Below are positions 61,209 to 64,000 of a DNA stretch of 64,000 nt, in pieces. The stretch spans positions 124,001 through 188,000 of the forward strand of contig NZ_JAOCZP010000003.1 in assembly GCF_025336525.1 (NCBI RefSeq), read 5' to 3'. The position numbers and the translations under genes were made by a program. The stretch comes from Chelativorans salis. Lineage in GTDB: Bacteria; Pseudomonadota; Alphaproteobacteria; Rhizobiales; Rhizobiaceae. Numbering within the stretch: position 1 is the stretch's first letter; each line of letters starts with the position of its first letter. The notes under the pieces are model-generated. The model was not told the origin of the DNA. It saw nothing but the letters and a program-made list of their open reading frames with translations, and ran no database searches.

Positions 61209-62662
61209 TGGCTTGCCCTCTCGGAAGGCATGGCTGCCGCGTCGCGCGTGCGCGACGCTTCCGGCGCCAACGCTCTCGCCACGCCAGAGACCGGCATGTG
61301 CATCGCAGCTACCGCACCGGCCAACAGGTAGAACATCAACCCAAGGTCATAAACGGTACCGGAAACCAGGGCCTCGGCAAGACCAGCGACCAATCCGGCT
61401 TTTGCGGCCCGGGCGATCTTGTCGTCGATGTCTTGGCCAGCACCGCCCGGCCCTGCCTTTGAAAACAGGATAGAGCCGAAGAAGATGAAGAAAATGATCG
61501 TGCCCAGCAGGCCGACATTGGAAAGAAGCACGAGAAGATAGCTCGACGCGCGCGCGCTCCCCAGCCCCGCGCCAAGCCCCCACGTATCCAGGAAAGCCTG
61601 GTAGGCGACGGCATTCCACATGAAGCGTTCCCGCCCGGATTGACTGTCAAGCTTGGAAAACAGGATCTCGTCCAGAAATTCCATGATCCGCTCCACCATC
61701 TCGGGCATGAGGATGATGGTAAGTAGAATAAGGAGCGGAAGCCCCAACACCGCCCCGGCCAGAAAGACAGGCCGACCCACCGGCTTTCTGCCAACCGATC
61801 CGTGTGCCGATCTCAGGCCGAGGAACAGGATGACCGCCACCAGCGCGAGGAGCCCGGTGGTGGACGTCGCCAGGAGCAGCACAACGAGGAGCAGGCCCGC
61901 CAGCACACCACTGGTCCAGGAGCGCACCCGGTCGAGCCAAAGGCTGGCAATGAAGGCGAACAGCACCGCCGTGTAGCCGGCAAAGGCCGAGGCTTCGGGA
62001 AACGTGCCGGAAATGCGCTTGAAGCCGGCTTTCTCCGCGCCGGTCAGCAAAGCGTAGTTGGCTGTGCGGATGTAGTCGAACAGATAGGCGGCCCCCGAAT
62101 AGTAGGTGACCACGTCGAGCAGAGCGAAAGCCAGGTTCGCCGCCCCCAGCACAAGGATAAGGCTGGCAAGACGGGCGAGCGATCCGACGCGTCGAAGATA
62201 GGCGAATGTGAAGGCAAAGCAGATCAGCCCGCCCAACGCATAGACAGCCTGTGTTATGTTGTTGGTCGACGGTGCCAACGGAACCATGGAGATGGAGCTG
62301 CGTCCCGCCGCTATCCGTTGTACGGTCATCGTCTCCGCCATTCCCTCCAGAAGCCGCGGAAAGAACACCGCTGTGGCGAGCGCATAGACGGTCAAAAGCA
62401 GAAGCCAGAATCCAGCACGCGGTGCAGCCACGGCAGCCAGCACCGGCCCCTCGCCGAACGCCATGAACAGGCGCAGACCGTAGAAGACCAGGAACAGGCT
62501 CGGCACGAGCACCGAGGCCCCTCCCAGCCCCGACAGGCTGAACGCCGCCGCTGCACCGAAAAGCGTGGACAGAACCATGATCGAGAAGGCCCGGTGGATC
62601 GGGGCAAACAGAACGGCCACCCCGAGAACCATCGTCACAAAGCCGAGCAACTCGATATTCAT
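61205..62662 (-). CDS. O-antigen ligase/polymerase-like membrane protein
   Basis: A 485-residue inner-membrane protein with about 12 hydrophobic segments, for example LGFVTMVLGVAVLFAPIHRA and LLLVVLLLATSTTGLLALVA, and a large periplasmic loop around residues 310-375 (EILFSKLDSQSGRERFMWNA). The arrangement matches exopolysaccharide polymerases (Wzy/ExoQ type). ATG at 62662 is preferred to an ORF extension to 62743. It is the first gene of the coupled pair with the pyruvyl transferase and is divergent from the GH16 gene. Confidence 0.85.
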   Translation of the reverse strand: MNIELLGFVTMVLGVAVLFAPIHRAFSIMVLSTLFGAAAAFSLSGLGGASVLVPSLFLVFYGLRLFMAFGEGPVLAAVAAPRAGFWLLLLTVYALATAVFFPRLLEGMAETMTVQRIAAGRSSISMVPLAPSTNNITQAVYALGGLICFAFTFAYLRRVGSLARLASLILVLGAANLAFALLDVVTYYSGAAYLFDYIRTANYALLTGAEKAGFKRISGTFPEASAFAGYTAVLFAFIASLWLDRVRSWTSGVLAGLLLVVLLLATSTTGLLALVAVILFLGLRSAHGSVGRKPVGRPVFLAGAVLGLPLLILLTIILMPEMVERIMEFLDEILFSKLDSQSGRERFMWNAVAYQAFLDTWGLGAGLGSARASSYLLVLLSNVGLLGTIIFFIFFGSILFSKAGPGGAGQDIDDKIARAAKAGLVAGLAEALVSGTVYDLGLMFYLLAGAVAAMHMPVSGVARALAPEASRTRDAAAMPSERASH

Positions 62663-62835
62663 GCGGTGATCCTTGCCCCTTGCCCGGGCCCCTTGTCCGG
62701 AAGGAGCATAAATTATCACCGTTCCCCCGCGCCGTCGTTCCACCCCAGGTACCGCTTATGATGTATGGCGCGCCTCATTCGCCCGGCTGGTTACGGCCTT
62801 CGCCCGTGGAGTATGTTGGTCGGGGAGGTACCAAT

Positions 62836-63675
62836 ATGAGCTCCACGAAACGAACCCTTTTCAAAACACGAAGTGCGCATGGTGGCGGAGGTAATCTTCT
62901 TGCCGCGGCGACCCTTGCGGCAGCGATCTTCGCCGCCTCTCCAGGCTTCGCCGGCTCGGTTGAGGACCAGCTCGATTTGGAGGAGATGAGCATCTCCTTC
63001 GAAGAGAACTTCGATACCCTCAGCGTCTCCGCCTGGGGGCCAGGCACGCGTTGGATCGCACACACGCCGTGGTCAGGAGACTTCGGCGGCGCCCGCTTCG
63101 CCAATCCGGAAGAAAAGCCCTTCACCGTCGACGACGGCATCCTGCGCATAAAGGCGAGCAGGGATGCCGAGGGCGAATGGCGTTCCGGTTTGCTGGCATC
63201 CGTCGATACGAAAGGAAACGGCTTTGCGCAGCAGTACGGTTATTTCGAAATGCGCGCGCGTCTGCCAACCGGCCCGGGCGTGTGGCCAGCCTTCTGGCTG
63301 ATCGGCAAGGACCGCTCCCGCTTCACCGCTGAGATAGACGTGATCGAGTTCTACGGCGACAAGCCGGACGGCTACTCATCCGTCGTCCATGTATGGCATC
63401 GCGACGGCCGGCACTATTCGCGCTACACGCGCAACGAGGTTTTTGGCGATGCCGATCCCGGCGACTTCCATACCTACGGTGTCAAGATCGACCAAGATTG
63501 GATCCGCTTCTATTTCGACGGCGAGTTCATGTGGAAGACCGAGACCCAGGAAGAGCACAGGCAGCCGCTCTACATCCTGGTCAACCTCGCCCTGGTCGAC
63601 GGGCCGACGAAAAATCAGACCCCCGATCCATCCTTCATGGATGTGGACTACGTTCGCGCCTATCGCGCCGACTGA
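62836..63675 (+). CDS. Secreted glycoside hydrolase family 16 glucanase (ExoK/ExsH-like)
   Basis: A 279-residue enzyme. A basic N-terminus and hydrophobic stretch (NLLAAATLAAAIFAASPGFA) form the signal peptide. The GH16 catalytic motif is EIDVIEF (nucleophile and acid/base Glu), within TAEIDVIEFYGDKPDGYSS; supportive parts are GYFEMRARLPTGPGVWPAFW and FHTYGVKIDQDWIRFYFDG. It probably trims the polysaccharide made by the adjacent genes. GGGAGG lies before the ATG at 62836. Confidence 0.92.
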   Translation: MSSTKRTLFKTRSAHGGGGNLLAAATLAAAIFAASPGFAGSVEDQLDLEEMSISFEENFDTLSVSAWGPGTRWIAHTPWSGDFGGARFANPEEKPFTVDDGILRIKASRDAEGEWRSGLLASVDTKGNGFAQQYGYFEMRARLPTGPGVWPAFWLIGKDRSRFTAEIDVIEFYGDKPDGYSSVVHVWHRDGRHYSRYTRNEVFGDADPGDFHTYGVKIDQDWIRFYFDGEFMWKTETQEEHRQPLYILVNLALVDGPTKNQTPDPSFMDVDYVRAYRAD

Positions 63676-63962
63676 CGCCGGGAGTTCGACACCCGCGAAC
63701 GGGTCTTAACGCTTTTGGAACAGTGCCGCCTCGGTGTGTGAAAAATGCCCCCGCCGAATGAGCAAAAATACCATTCGACGTACAGCTTCCGGTCAGGAAG
63801 CCCTCATCCGGATGAATATCTGTTCCTTTTCTCCCACGCATGAAATCCTTGCACCAGAGAACGTGAGAAACCATTGATTTTCTTGCATTCTATCTGAAAC
63901 ACCAAGGTTCTCAGGGGCAATCGCCACAGTCGGCGCAGATCACCTTGAAGGTGGGTGCTGGA
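63676..63962. other. Intergenic region after the GH16 gene
   Basis: About 290 bp, rather AT-rich in places (TTGATTTTCTTGCATTCTAT at 63873), with no ORF that looks real. It may contain a promoter for the gene that begins near 63963. Confidence 0.4.
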
Positions 63963-64000
63963 ATGAACAGCAATGAAGGGCGGGCGGAATATCTTAATGG
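63963..64000 (+). CDS. Start of a gene cut by the right edge (uncertain)
   Basis: ATG at 63963 opens MNSNEGRAEYLN and runs off the window. AAGGTGGG lies about 8 nt upstream. Twelve codons are too few to name a product; context suggests another exopolysaccharide gene. Confidence 0.3.
   Translation, partial: MNSNEGRAEYLN

Overview
The window is GC-rich DNA from an alphaproteobacterium, most likely of the Hyphomicrobiales (Rhizobiales), Phyllobacteriaceae-like. Pointers are a giant cyclic beta-1,2-glucan synthase (ndvB type), a rhizobial intergenic mosaic repeat at 21462-21555, a PleC/PdhS-like histidine kinase, B12 and molybdenum cofactor genes and several alphaproteobacterial DUF families. 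I cannot name a genus. No rRNA, tRNA, CRISPR array, transposase or phage gene was recognised.

1-23.5 kb looks like ordinary chromosome: a YcbB-type L,D-transpeptidase cut by the left edge, a MarR/hydrolase divergent pair with a tandem operator, small oxidative or detoxification genes, an orphan acidic protein (5399-6424), moaA and mobB with two exporters between them, a polar amino-acid ABC importer lacking its ATPase gene, an Lrp regulator, a uracil-DNA glycosylase, a GST, a nuclease, a histidine kinase, cobT, an aspartic protease, a TauE exporter and dusA.

23.5-43 kb is an accessory, stress-flavoured region with signs of decay. It holds a short fossil of an ndvB 3' end, small orphan genes, NhaA behind a truncated zinc-peptidase remnant, an SLC13/TrkA-C permease, a cold module (CspA, an 81-residue protein, a fatty acid desaturase), an in-frame groES-groEL deletion fossil behind a CIRCE-like operator, seven small unknown or DUF genes, and the 2833-residue NdvB.

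43-57 kb carries an RtxB-D-E-like type I secretion operon (ABC, HlyD, ABC), then a cluster in which a cytochrome P450-Dyp peroxidase fusion protein lies between a Crp/Fnr regulator and a class III adenylate cyclase, with a CRP-like site in front of the fusion gene. 57-64 kb is an exopolysaccharide locus: two LuxR proteins with degenerate receivers arranged tail to tail, a second Crp/Fnr regulator, a pyruvyl transferase, an O-antigen-ligase-like polymerase and a GH16 glycanase, continuing past the right edge.

The points most worth a second look are the P450-Dyp fusion, whose P450 half lacks the acid-alcohol pair, together with its cAMP-type control; the groES-groEL fossil with CIRCE; the orphan RtxBDE-like exporter; and the cold operon. 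All family calls come from reading translated sequence by eye; no database search was run.
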